Shown: positions 1-5,492 of the stretch, piece after piece
How the letters are laid out: each line of letters begins with the position of its first letter
How positions within the stretch are numbered: the first letter of the stretch is position 1
NCBI GenBank assembly: GCA_905478725.1
Contig: CAJQJT010000368.1
Span: 1 to 5,728 of the forward strand
From: an uncultured Pseudomonadales bacterium
Lineage (GTDB): Bacteria > Pseudomonadota > Gammaproteobacteria > Pseudomonadales > Porticoccaceae
DNA length: 5,728 nt
Reading direction: 5' to 3'
Notes under the pieces: generated by a model
The model's input: the letters and a program-made list of their open reading frames with translations, nothing else
The model's database searches: none
What the model was told of the DNA's origin: nothing
Made by a program: the position numbers and the translations under genes

Positions 1-30
1 CGGAGCTGCGAGGGTTTCAGTTTGATTCAT
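1..30 (-). CDS. Possible 5' end of a leftward gene (partial)
   Basis: On the minus strand an ATG at 30-28 opens a frame that stays open to the window edge and reads MNQTETLAAP. A modest Shine-Dalgarno-like AAAGG lies at 45-41, ten bases before the ATG, which is what makes this start plausible. The gene would be the third leftward gene in a row after the dehydrogenase and the AraC regulator. Ten residues are too few to name a product. It could also be a chance open frame at the edge. Confidence 0.4.
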   Translation of the reverse strand, partial: MNQTETLAAP

Positions 31-169
31 TGGGATATTGCCTTTTTGGGGTAGCGCCTCTCTTCAAATCGATCCATCCAATATCACAGACGATATGCAA
101 TATTAGACCCGGAGGCTCGGTTTTAGCTTTGCTATAGAGAGTAAATGATTGGCTGGCTAAGACCATGTT

Positions 170-183
170 AATTGGAGCCAATT
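170..183. promoter_or_regulatory. Dyad AATTGG-AG-CCAATT, candidate operator
   Basis: A perfect inverted repeat with 6-bp arms and a 2-bp centre lies just downstream of the AraC regulator stop and about 140 bp upstream of the possible leftward start at position 30. A further ATTGGCT at 148-154 is the inverted partner of AGCCAAT at 176-182, so the half-site appears more than once. It has no T-run and so does not look like a terminator. An operator role, perhaps for the neighbouring AraC protein, is inference only. Confidence 0.25.
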
Positions 184-205
184 GATTTAGCATTTCACGA
201 CAGGC

Positions 206-1279
206 TTATGAGAGCGGCTGGGCGCGAAATGATGAGGGGGTCTGCCCGGTCCAGCCCAAAAAAGCGCGGGTGAAATCCCCGGGCTCAGAAAAGCCAATCT
301 TCTCGGCAATAACCGTCAGGGAGATATCGCTGTTGATCAGCAAGTCTTGGGCGATATCACAGCGCACCTTAGATTTTATTTTTTGGAAGGATTTTTTCTC
401 TTTGCTCAGTCGGCGGGTTAATGTCCTTGAGCTTACCGCCAAAAGACCCGCCACCACATCAATCGATGGCGCAATCATGCCCTCTTTAAGCAGCTCAATA
501 AGTATGTGTTCAACCTGACTGGAGATATTTACATCCTTCCCCGGAATAGTAAACCAACTGGCATTGGGGTACATCAGCGGAAAGGAATCGTTGAGCAGAT
601 CAGTTTCATTGCGAAACACTGGTTTGACCAGATACTTCGCATCCAGACAGAGTTTATTCTCCGGCTGATCAAAGGCGATGGCACAGTCAAATACCGCCTC
701 ATAGGCAATGCAGTCTCGAGGCTTTGGCCCGGTAAAGCATACCTGGGTCAGCGGGATGCGTTCGCCAATCAGCCAGCAGTAAAACTTGTAGCCCCAATAG
801 AGCCTATACCAATAGGCTAAATGGGCATCGACGCCTTGATTAAATCCACTAAAACAAAAGTTCATCGAGCATTCATTGCTGTCCTCATCGACCACTAGAG
901 TCCGCGCCTCGTCACTGCGCACCGCATTCACAAAGGCAAATAAGCCGCGCAAACTCTGGCCCAAGGTTTCACCCTTTACCGCGGCCTTGCCGGCCTCGGA
1001 ATCCATGGCCAACTTACCCGGGACCTGTAAAAACCCCATGTAATGGTCGTTCATGGTCTCCCTGATTTTAAGAATCAAGCGCTGCAGCTGCTCGCCATTA
1101 ATAGAGGCTGTGGGGTCTTCATAGACAGAGGGCGGTATATTGGCAATGGTCAGAATATCTTTTGGATCGAACCCTTGCTGCAGAGCCCCCTGCAGATAAC
1201 CGCGAATATAATAAGAGCCCAGCCGATGACGGCTGAGATCAGAGATAGGGGAATGAAGATTAGGTTGCGTAGATCTCAT
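206..1279 (-). CDS. AraC-family transcriptional regulator with arabinose-binding-type N-terminal domain
   Basis: This is a 357-aa cytoplasmic DNA-binding regulator. Residues about 25-215 match the N-terminal domain often called Arabinose_bd, found in OruR-like and many fatty-acid, lipid or steroid-associated AraC regulators (GYLQGALQQGFDPKDILTIA, later YWYRLYWGYKFYCWL). The C-terminal AraC domain carries two helix-turn-helix units. The first is at about 272-293 (VVAGLLAVSSRTLTRRL) and the second at about 319-341. The second ends in the family signature GFSEPGDFTRAF, followed by WTGQTPSSFR. The length is normal for the family and the gene looks intact. The ATG at 1279 is the only sensible start, because the conserved domain begins within 25 residues of it, although its ribosome binding site is weak. 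It lies downstream of, and on the same strand as, the dehydrogenase gene, with a 198-bp gap, so it may control that gene or the next leftward one. The effector is unknown. Confidence 0.93.
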   Translation of the reverse strand: MRSTQPNLHSPISDLSRHRLGSYYIRGYLQGALQQGFDPKDILTIANIPPSVYEDPTASINGEQLQRLILKIRETMNDHYMGFLQVPGKLAMDSEAGKAAVKGETLGQSLRGLFAFVNAVRSDEARTLVVDEDSNECSMNFCFSGFNQGVDAHLAYWYRLYWGYKFYCWLIGERIPLTQVCFTGPKPRDCIAYEAVFDCAIAFDQPENKLCLDAKYLVKPVFRNETDLLNDSFPLMYPNASWFTIPGKDVNISSQVEHILIELLKEGMIAPSIDVVAGLLAVSSRTLTRRLSKEKKSFQKIKSKVRCDIAQDLLINSDISLTVIAEKIGFSEPGDFTRAFLGWTGQTPSSFRAQPLS

Positions 1280-1292
1280 TGCGCTGGTCTCG

Positions 1293-1308
1293 CTCCGATA
1301 ACTCCGAT
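1293..1308 (-). promoter_or_regulatory. Direct repeat CTCCGAT-AA-CTCCGAT before the AraC gene
   Basis: Two exact 7-bp copies (1293-1299 and 1302-1308) are spaced by 2 bp and start 14 bp upstream of the AraC regulator ATG. On the coding strand they read ATCGGAG twice. AraC-family proteins commonly bind direct repeats, though usually with a period near two helical turns, and here the period is only 9 bp. An autoregulatory site is possible but not shown. Confidence 0.2.
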
Positions 1309-1370
1309 CGCCCTTTTAAGGCTAACCACAGCTTGAAAAATGTGTCGGCTTGCCCCATGCAAAGTGCCGA

Positions 1371-1380
1371 TCTAATTAGA
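1371..1380. promoter_or_regulatory. Palindrome TCTAATTAGA upstream of the AraC gene
   Basis: A perfect 10-bp palindrome lies about 92-101 bp upstream of the AraC regulator start in the gap between it and the dehydrogenase gene. It is in a reasonable place for an operator. No clear -35/-10 pair was found beside it, so its role is open. Confidence 0.2.
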
Positions 1381-1416
1381 CTAGCGACTCAGGCAGCCGC
1401 TTTTGTTTTAGTATAA

Positions 1417-1441
1417 CTTAAGTGGCTCAACCCACTTTAAG
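1417..1441 (-). terminator. Hairpin downstream of the dehydrogenase gene
   Basis: CTTAAGTGG (1417-1425) and CCACTTTAAG (1432-1441) pair around a 6-nt loop with a single bulged base. The hairpin is 37 bp past the stop codon of the leftward dehydrogenase. On the minus strand it is followed by TTATACTAAAAC rather than a true T-run, so termination would be weak. A second, smaller hairpin (GAGCT 1453-1457 with AGCTC 1463-1467) sits between it and the stop codon. Either may be the transcript end. Confidence 0.35.
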
Positions 1442-1477
1442 CTACATAGTAAGAGCTTCTTCAGCTCGATGCTCTTT

Positions 1478-2377
1478 TTAGTTCGACTCACCGGCCTGCC
1501 TTTCAGTCGCCCGGGCAATAAACTTGATGGTCTGGTCCGCGCCCTGTTGCAGCATGGTCTGTCTCGAGGTATCCAAAATATGCTCTATATTTAAGGCAAT
1601 ATTTTCCGGCGTTTGATCCTCTGGCGACAGGCAAATACCGTCGGTTTCATAGATCCGCGTCGCCGCATAGCCACCGGCGCCAGCACAGAGCACCAACCGC
1701 GCAGGTGCTTCTTCACCCACAAGATACAGCAAGCCTGCTGTGACGCTCTCGACAGTCATTAACTCAAGTGCTTCCGCCTCGATTAAACCCTCGGTCATCC
1801 GTGTCGCGGCTGTGGGCGACAGAGCATTGACGCGAATGCCGTACTTGGCGCCTTCCAAATGCAGCACGTTCATCAATCCCACCACACCCATCTTGGCGGC
1901 GCCATAGTTCGATTGACCAAAGTTACCGTAGATCCCTGAAGAGGAGCTGGTCATAACAATACGGCCATACTGCTGCTCTTTCATCAGATCCCACACGGCC
2001 TTGGAGCATATGGCTGCACCCATAAGATGTACATCCAAGACTAGGCGAAAGTCATCCAAGCTCATTTTTGAAAAGGACTTATCCCGCAGAATACCTGCGT
2101 TGTTGACCAAGATATCAACCCGGCCCCATTTGTCCTTCGCGGCCTGAACCATGGCCTCAACCTCACCGGGCTGGGTCACATTTGCGCCATTGGCAATAGC
2201 CTCTCCTCCAGCTGCGCGAATTTCTTCAACTACGGACTCCGCCACGCTTAACTGGCTGCCGAGATCATTTACCACTACCTTAGCGCCACGGGCTGCAAGC
2301 CCCAAAGCATGGGAGCGCCCGAGACCATTACCAGCTCCAGTGACTATTGCCACTCTATTATCGTATCGAAATGTCAT
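1478..2377 (-). CDS. SDR-family oxidoreductase, HSD17B4 / MFE-2-like 3-hydroxyacyl-CoA or 17-beta-hydroxysteroid dehydrogenase type
   Basis: This is a 299-aa cytosolic short-chain dehydrogenase. The Rossmann motif TGAGNGLG is at residues 13-20. An acidic residue at the end of strand 2 (VVVNDLG, Asp38) suggests NAD rather than NADP. NNAG is at 92-95. The catalytic set is Ser145, Tyr158 and Lys162 within SSSSGIYGNFGQSNYGAAK. The GIYGNFGQxNY stretch and a C-terminal extension of about 50 residues are typical of the dehydrogenase unit of peroxisomal multifunctional enzyme 2 and its bacterial relatives, which oxidise 3-hydroxyacyl-CoA or steroid hydroxyls. The exact substrate cannot be read from sequence. 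The family's usual VHLxG replaces the classical N-x-x-G, so His117 is not a defect. The start at 2377 places the first beta strand five residues in, as expected; AGG about seven bases upstream is a weak ribosome binding site. The downstream AraC regulator is a candidate controller. Confidence 0.93.
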   Translation of the reverse strand: MTFRYDNRVAIVTGAGNGLGRSHALGLAARGAKVVVNDLGSQLSVAESVVEEIRAAGGEAIANGANVTQPGEVEAMVQAAKDKWGRVDILVNNAGILRDKSFSKMSLDDFRLVLDVHLMGAAICSKAVWDLMKEQQYGRIVMTSSSSGIYGNFGQSNYGAAKMGVVGLMNVLHLEGAKYGIRVNALSPTAATRMTEGLIEAEALELMTVESVTAGLLYLVGEEAPARLVLCAGAGGYAATRIYETDGICLSPEDQTPENIALNIEHILDTSRQTMLQQGADQTIKFIARATERQAGESN

Positions 2378-2410
2378 GCTCTTGCCTGTGTCTTATAGGT
2401 AATGTCTCGG

Positions 2411-2420
2411 CCGATATCGG
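2411..2420. promoter_or_regulatory. Palindrome CCGATATCGG upstream of the dehydrogenase gene
   Basis: A perfect 10-bp palindrome lies 34-43 bp upstream of the dehydrogenase ATG. On the minus strand it directly follows TTGTCC, a possible -35, with TATAAG about 20 bp further on as a poor -10. Its position fits an operator overlapping the promoter. The rest of the gap up to 2643 must also hold the promoter of the rightward DnaT-like gene, for which no convincing -35/-10 pair was found. Confidence 0.25.
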
Positions 2421-2565
2421 ACAAGTCGGTATTTTTCAGGCTCAATAATCTTTGATTTGGCGCTGTTAGCCCATGGCAAGGAAAGCCATAACATTTAGCA
2501 TTTTAAGACAGGGGCAAAGCATCTCTTGTTACAGAGCCCTATTTCTATGGCTAGATATGCTACAT

Positions 2566-2588
2566 AGGAGGTTTGGACTAAAAAACCT
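2566..2588 (+). promoter_or_regulatory. Orphan AGGAGG with overlapping hairpin in the leader of the DnaT-like gene
   Basis: A consensus Shine-Dalgarno AGGAGG (2566-2571) is 72 bp upstream of the DnaT-like start and serves no reading frame: the nearest start-like codon, TTG at 2573, is followed by GAC and then TAA. AGGTTT (2569-2574) pairs perfectly with AAACCT (2583-2588) around an 8-nt loop, so the purine run would be half buried in a hairpin. The DnaT-like ATG itself has no visible Shine-Dalgarno. Whether this is a leader control element or chance is unknown. Confidence 0.25.
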
Positions 2589-2643
2589 GTGACAAAAAAA
2601 TCTTAACCTCGTCCATCCGTGGGCTTTCTGATAAAGTATTGCG

Positions 2644-3864
2644 ATGTCTTTGATACCCGAAAAACCGATCACTATTTCACCTACTCTGGCCGCCACCATC
2701 GGGCTGGAAGAGACCGTGTTGCTGCAACTTTTACAGGAGTGCCGCAGTCATGGCACGCCTGAGCAAAACCAAGGGTTTGAGTGGTTTACTGTGGCAGCAG
2801 ATAGATTGCTGAGCCTTGCACCTTTTTGGCGCGAAGAGGACATTCTACGCCTCTCCGCGGGATTACATGAGAAGGGCCTGCTGCTGATTGGCGGTGCACC
2901 CTTTTCCTCTCAGCGGGACTTTCGCTTTGCCTTTAATGATGGTGTGGCGGCGAGTACTGCTCAGAGCTCTCAATCAAGCTCTCAATCAAGTTCTCAACCA
3001 AGTGCGCTATCAAACTCTCAGCCAAGTCCTCAGCAGAACAGTCATCAACGCCAGCAGCCCGCGTATAACCACAGCGCCGCGGCCCCCGTGCCAGCCACTG
3101 GCATGCCGACCTCAGCCAAGACTATGGGCAATAGCTGGCAGCCGAGTCAGGATGCCGTGCGGCAACTGAGCCAGCTGGGTGTGACTCAGACCTTTGCTCA
3201 GCAACAGATTCCCCAGTTTGTCACCTATTGGCGGGAGCGCAATGTGCCGCGCCACAGCTGGGAGTCGAAATTTATTAAAGAGGTTTGGCGTCAGTGGCAG
3301 CAGGCTGAAGCGACCTCCCATCGCCGTCGTCAGGAGGTGACTCTCACCGACGATTGGCGCCCCTCGCGAGATGCTCTGCAGATTCTGATTGGTCAGGGTG
3401 GCATCAACAGCAACTTTGTTGATGATTCAATTCCAGAGTTTATTCTCTACTGGCGCGACCGCGGTGATGTATCCAGCACCTGGGACTCGAAGTTCATCCA
3501 GCATATTCGTCGCCAGTGGCAGTTCTTTACTGGGATGATGGATCAGGACAGCATGCCGCGGAAAATTGAAGCCCAGTGGCAGCCCAAGGCCTCGGTCTAC
3601 GATGTGCTGCAAATGGCCAATATCAATCGTCAGTTCGCCGAGCAGTTGGTGCCGGAATTTATCTTATACTGGCAAGAGAATGGTATGCCCCAGAGCTCTT
3701 GGAGCACCAAGTTTCTTCAGTTCGTTAAGCGCCAGTGGGCGCGACATATTCAACCTTCGTCAACGGATACAGCACATGGCAAACAACAAGGATCTAATCC
3801 AAACGGTCGCATCCGAGATCGCAGCTTCGTCGAAGACCTCACCGACCGCAGCTGGGCAAGCTAA
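2644..3864 (+). CDS. DnaT-like replication protein with three tandem DnaT ssDNA-binding domains
   Basis: This 406-aa protein probably acts with the next gene in loading the replicative helicase. Residues 1-99 (SLIPEKPITISPTLAATIGL onward) form the N-terminal DnaT/DnaD-like helical region. Residues 104-141 are a Ser/Gln-rich linker. Three homologous units follow at 164-219, 237-293 and 311-365. Each has the pattern W-x-P-S/K, then F, a P-x-F segment with YW (FVTYWRERN, FILYWRDRG, FILYWQENG), then S/T-W-x-[ST]-K-F and RQW. This is the DnaT-type ssDNA-binding fold that in E. coli DnaT occurs once, in primosome assembly. The ATG at 2644 is the first start after an in-frame TAA at 2632, and it gives the expected N-terminus despite no good ribosome binding site. 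The last 30 residues are encoded in the overlap with the P-like gene and look unstructured. No phage structural genes are visible nearby, so a chromosomal role is likely but inferred. Confidence 0.88.
   Translation: MSLIPEKPITISPTLAATIGLEETVLLQLLQECRSHGTPEQNQGFEWFTVAADRLLSLAPFWREEDILRLSAGLHEKGLLLIGGAPFSSQRDFRFAFNDGVAASTAQSSQSSSQSSSQPSALSNSQPSPQQNSHQRQQPAYNHSAAAPVPATGMPTSAKTMGNSWQPSQDAVRQLSQLGVTQTFAQQQIPQFVTYWRERNVPRHSWESKFIKEVWRQWQQAEATSHRRRQEVTLTDDWRPSRDALQILIGQGGINSNFVDDSIPEFILYWRDRGDVSSTWDSKFIQHIRRQWQFFTGMMDQDSMPRKIEAQWQPKASVYDVLQMANINRQFAEQLVPEFILYWQENGMPQSSWSTKFLQFVKRQWARHIQPSSTDTAHGKQQGSNPNGRIRDRSFVEDLTDRSWAS
2965..3036 (+). repeat. 12-bp tandem repeat coding the SSQS linker
   Basis: About six 12-bp units run end to end inside the DnaT-like gene. 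The first two are identical (AGCTCTCAATCA) and the rest diverge stepwise. They encode SSQS-type repeats in the flexible linker between the N-terminal region and the DNA-binding units. Since 12 is a multiple of three, copy-number change would alter linker length without breaking the frame. Confidence 0.8.
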
Positions 3865-4441
3865 AAAGGCTCCAGCTACCCCGGAACTGATTGATGCAAT
3901 CAATCAGACCTTTGCGTTGTTTCGGGTCAATTATCACAATCAGTATTACGCGGCCTTTGGTGATAAAAACGAATCGGTTGGCATGGCAAAAAAGCTCTGG
4001 CTCTCGACTCTGGGTGATTTTGCCCCACGAGTTATTTTATTGGCCGCGGAGAAAATAATTGCCGACAACGACTACCTGCCAACGCTACATAAAATGATCA
4101 ATGCCTGCCGTGTGGTAGGTATGCCCGACGGTCTGCCTTCACCGCGCAAGGCCTATCTTGAAGTCTGTAATATGCCGAGCCCGAAGGCAGCGCAAAAATG
4201 GTCACATCCTGCGGTCTATGCCGCCGGTCGCGACTGCGGCTGGTACTTTTTGGCCAACACCGCTGAGAAACAAGCCTTTCCACAATTTTCTGAGACCTAT
4301 CAGCAGTATTGCGAGCGCGTAATCGGCGGTGAAGTGTTTACCGTGGAGCCTCCGGCAGCACTGCCTGAGACCTCAATGAAGAAGGCCAGCAAAGAACAGG
4401 CTTTAACCGAGCTGGATAATTTAAAGCAGCTGTTGAACTAG
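3776..4441 (+). CDS. Replication protein P family (lambda P-like) helicase loader
   Basis: This 221-aa protein is close in length to lambda P (233 aa). After a disordered, Ala/Lys/Thr-rich N-terminus (1-35), the body shows the Replic_P pattern: FALFRVNYHNQYYAAFGD, KKLWLSTL, a GLPSPRKAYLEVC segment near 120-132, then W-x-HPAVYAAGRDCGW and F-x-x-x-Y-x-x-x-CERVIGGE. Lambda P binds the DnaB helicase and delivers it to the origin, so this protein is inferred to do the same for the host or an element helicase. The frame is open well upstream of 3776, but upstream codons are only a shadow of the DnaT-like frame, so the ATG at 3776 is preferred. It follows a weak ACGGA and leaves an 89-bp overlap with the DnaT-like gene. 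This suggests one operon with translational coupling. The C-terminus (KKASKEQALTELDNLKQLLN) looks like an amphipathic helix. Confidence 0.85.
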   Translation: MANNKDLIQTVASEIAASSKTSPTAAGQAKKAPATPELIDAINQTFALFRVNYHNQYYAAFGDKNESVGMAKKLWLSTLGDFAPRVILLAAEKIIADNDYLPTLHKMINACRVVGMPDGLPSPRKAYLEVCNMPSPKAAQKWSHPAVYAAGRDCGWYFLANTAEKQAFPQFSETYQQYCERVIGGEVFTVEPPAALPETSMKKASKEQALTELDNLKQLLN

Positions 4442-4447
4442 AGAGAG

Positions 4448-4492
4448 GCGCTAACAAAATGCGCTAACTACAAGAATTAATTTAAAATTAAT
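4448..4492. repeat. Short repeats in the gap before the aceK remnant
   Basis: GCGCTAAC occurs twice (4448-4455 and 4461-4468), 13 bp apart. A perfect AT-rich inverted repeat, ATTAATTT-A-AAATTAAT (4476-4492), follows. They lie between the stop of the P-like gene and the aceK start at 4522. They could be an operator or promoter region for aceK. There is no T-run after a GC stem, so no intrinsic terminator is claimed. Confidence 0.35.
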
Positions 4493-4521
4493 CATCAGCT
4501 AACCGGCCGAGACCTGTCCCC

Positions 4522-4722
4522 ATGGCGCAAACCCCACTGATTCATAATTCCACCGCCAGACGTATGGCGAAGACCATTCTCAACGGCTTTCGCAGTTATT
4601 TTGCCGACTACTTAAACTCTACGCTCAGTGCCAAAGCGCGCTTTGAAAAAGCCGATTGGCACGGTGTACAGCAGATCATAAACGCGTCCACTTATTTCGT
4701 CCGAAAGGGTCTGTTCATTTGA
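4522..4722 (+). pseudogene. aceK: Truncated, frameshifted 5' remnant of isocitrate dehydrogenase kinase/phosphatase
   Basis: AceK reversibly phosphorylates isocitrate dehydrogenase to divert carbon into the glyoxylate shunt; normal proteins are about 570-600 aa. The first 51 residues match an AceK N-terminus: ARRMAKTILNGFRSYFADYL, then AKARFEKADWHGVQQ, comparable to IAQTILQGFDAQYGRFL and RFEQADWHAVQQ of E. coli AceK as I remember it. After VQQ (about 4674) this frame reads IINASTYFVRKGLFI and stops at 4722. The next frame instead reads DHKRVHLFR, which looks like the expected AceK continuation (E. coli has MKNRIHLYD), so a frameshift at about 4675 is likely. No kinase or phosphatase motifs follow in the window. 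The gene is therefore broken here. A sequencing or assembly error could explain the shift, but not the missing remainder. Confidence 0.7.
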
Positions 4723-5126
4723 AAAAAGATCGCTTCGACGAGCGTTACGTAGACCTTAGTGATTATTGCACTATTCTGGTCTCCCGTGCAGAAGAGTTTG
4801 GGCGGGTTTATTTTTGGGAGGACAACAAAAGCTTCACTGCTTTAGGACATTTTTTGGCTACGATTGAAGATCCAGTAACAGGAAAAAATTATAATTCACT
4901 CGAAGTCGTTCTAAAACCGTTTTGGTGGAGAAAGCATTGGGCAAAGCCGGAATATACTAAGAGCGAACAAAAGGTCGTGTCTAATTTTAAAAGTGGAACA
5001 TTTGAGCTGTGGTCTGTTGCTGAAATATTGTTTCAATCAAACCGAACTCTACGCATCGCGGGCCTTTTATCTGCACAAAAAGAAAAAGAACGAAAACGTA
5101 AGTTAAAGCTAAATGTGGATGTTTGA
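4656..5126 (+). CDS. Unrecognised protein whose frame begins within the aceK remnant
   Basis: The open frame from ATG 4656 gives 156 aa. I do not recognise it. Residues up to about 40 (including KRVHLFR) may be out-of-phase AceK sequence, so the true start may be later. A TTG at 4719, nine bases after AAAGGG (4704-4709), would give 135 aa starting just before KKDRFDERYVDLSDY. The body is aromatic-rich (RVYFWEDNKSF, VVLKPFWWRKHWAKPEY) and reads like a small globular protein. It ends in a strongly basic tail, EKERKRKLKLNVDV. There is no signal peptide or membrane segment. From about 4790 onward, base composition turns AT-rich with many AAA and TTT codons, unlike the upstream genes, which suggests foreign DNA. 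It may be a complete small acquired gene, the tail of a gene fused onto aceK by deletion, or spurious. Confidence 0.45.
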   Translation: MARCTADHKRVHLFRPKGSVHLKKDRFDERYVDLSDYCTILVSRAEEFGRVYFWEDNKSFTALGHFLATIEDPVTGKNYNSLEVVLKPFWWRKHWAKPEYTKSEQKVVSNFKSGTFELWSVAEILFQSNRTLRIAGLLSAQKEKERKRKLKLNVDV

Positions 5127-5211
5127 TGGCAGTTAAATGCAGAGCTAAATATATCTTCCTTACCACAATATGTATTCTGCTGTATAATGTCACCATACCC
5201 ATATCTTATAT

Positions 5212-5269
5212 ATATAAATAGTATATTGGCTGTTATTTACATATAAATAGTATATTGACTGTTATTTAC
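5212..5269. repeat. 29-bp tandem duplication
   Basis: Two adjacent 29-bp units (5212-5240 and 5241-5269) differ at one base: ATATAAATAG followed by TATATTGGCTGTTATTTAC, with GG changed to GA in the second. The second unit runs into the first long direct repeat. The core TATATTGGCTG recurs at 5404-5414 and 5493-5503. Confidence 0.9.
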
Positions 5270-5385
5270 GTAAATAAACAAGTTTCAGAAACTGATTAAT
5301 CGTCCTGAGATGAATTGCAGCATGAGCATTTTTCCGTATTTTTATTTCTCAAATAATATTCTTTTTGATTTTCCAAGCAGTGGTT
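5251..5385. repeat. Long direct repeat, copy 1 (135 bp)
   Basis: This block matches 5493-5623 with seven substitutions and one 4-bp indel (AGAA present here at about 5287-5290). It contains a perfect 16-bp palindrome TTATTTACGTAAATAA (5262-5277), a smaller palindrome GATTAATC (5294-5301) and the segment GAATTGCAGCATGAGCATTT. It lies in AT-rich DNA with no convincing gene. It does not show integron attC or known REP-type features. It could be a miniature mobile element, a duplicated regulatory block or a non-coding RNA locus; the sequence does not decide. Confidence 0.9.
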
Positions 5386-5414
5386 ACCCATATATAAAAC
5401 TAATATATTGGCTG

Positions 5415-5459
5415 GGCTGTATTTCATTTGAGACAAGAAGTGTTTAATTAAATACAGCC
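5415..5459. repeat. Inverted repeat GGCTGTATTT / AAATACAGCC between the long repeats
   Basis: Perfect 10-bp arms at 5415-5424 and 5450-5459 enclose a 25-nt loop. The arm resembles the GGCTGTTATTT part of the neighbouring repeat units, so it may be a diverged copy plus its reverse. It is followed by TTACTATTTATTAT, which is T-rich but not a clean run, so terminator function is uncertain. A transcribed form would fold into a stem-loop. Confidence 0.6.
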
Positions 5460-5492
5460 TTACTATTTATTATATCATTATATATCGTATAA

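Noticed and set aside
270..820. Rightward open frames of 82 and 104 codons opposite the AraC gene
   Set aside because: They are antisense shadows of a clearly recognisable AraC-family protein and show no motif of their own.
1985..2080. Loss of the classical SDR catalytic Asn (His117 in VHLMG)
   Set aside because: The HSD17B4-like subgroup normally has VHLxG here, so it is not a broken active site.
3566..3775. 70-residue N-terminal extension of the P-like frame
   Set aside because: This stretch lies within the third DnaT unit in another frame, has shadow-like composition (many Ser, Arg and Pro), and the P-like pattern begins after ATG 3776.
4987..5202. Leftward 71-codon frame with a hydrophobic stretch
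   Set aside because: It overlaps a better rightward frame, has no ribosome binding site or recognisable motif, and its hydrophobicity reflects the opposite strand's Lys/Glu codons.
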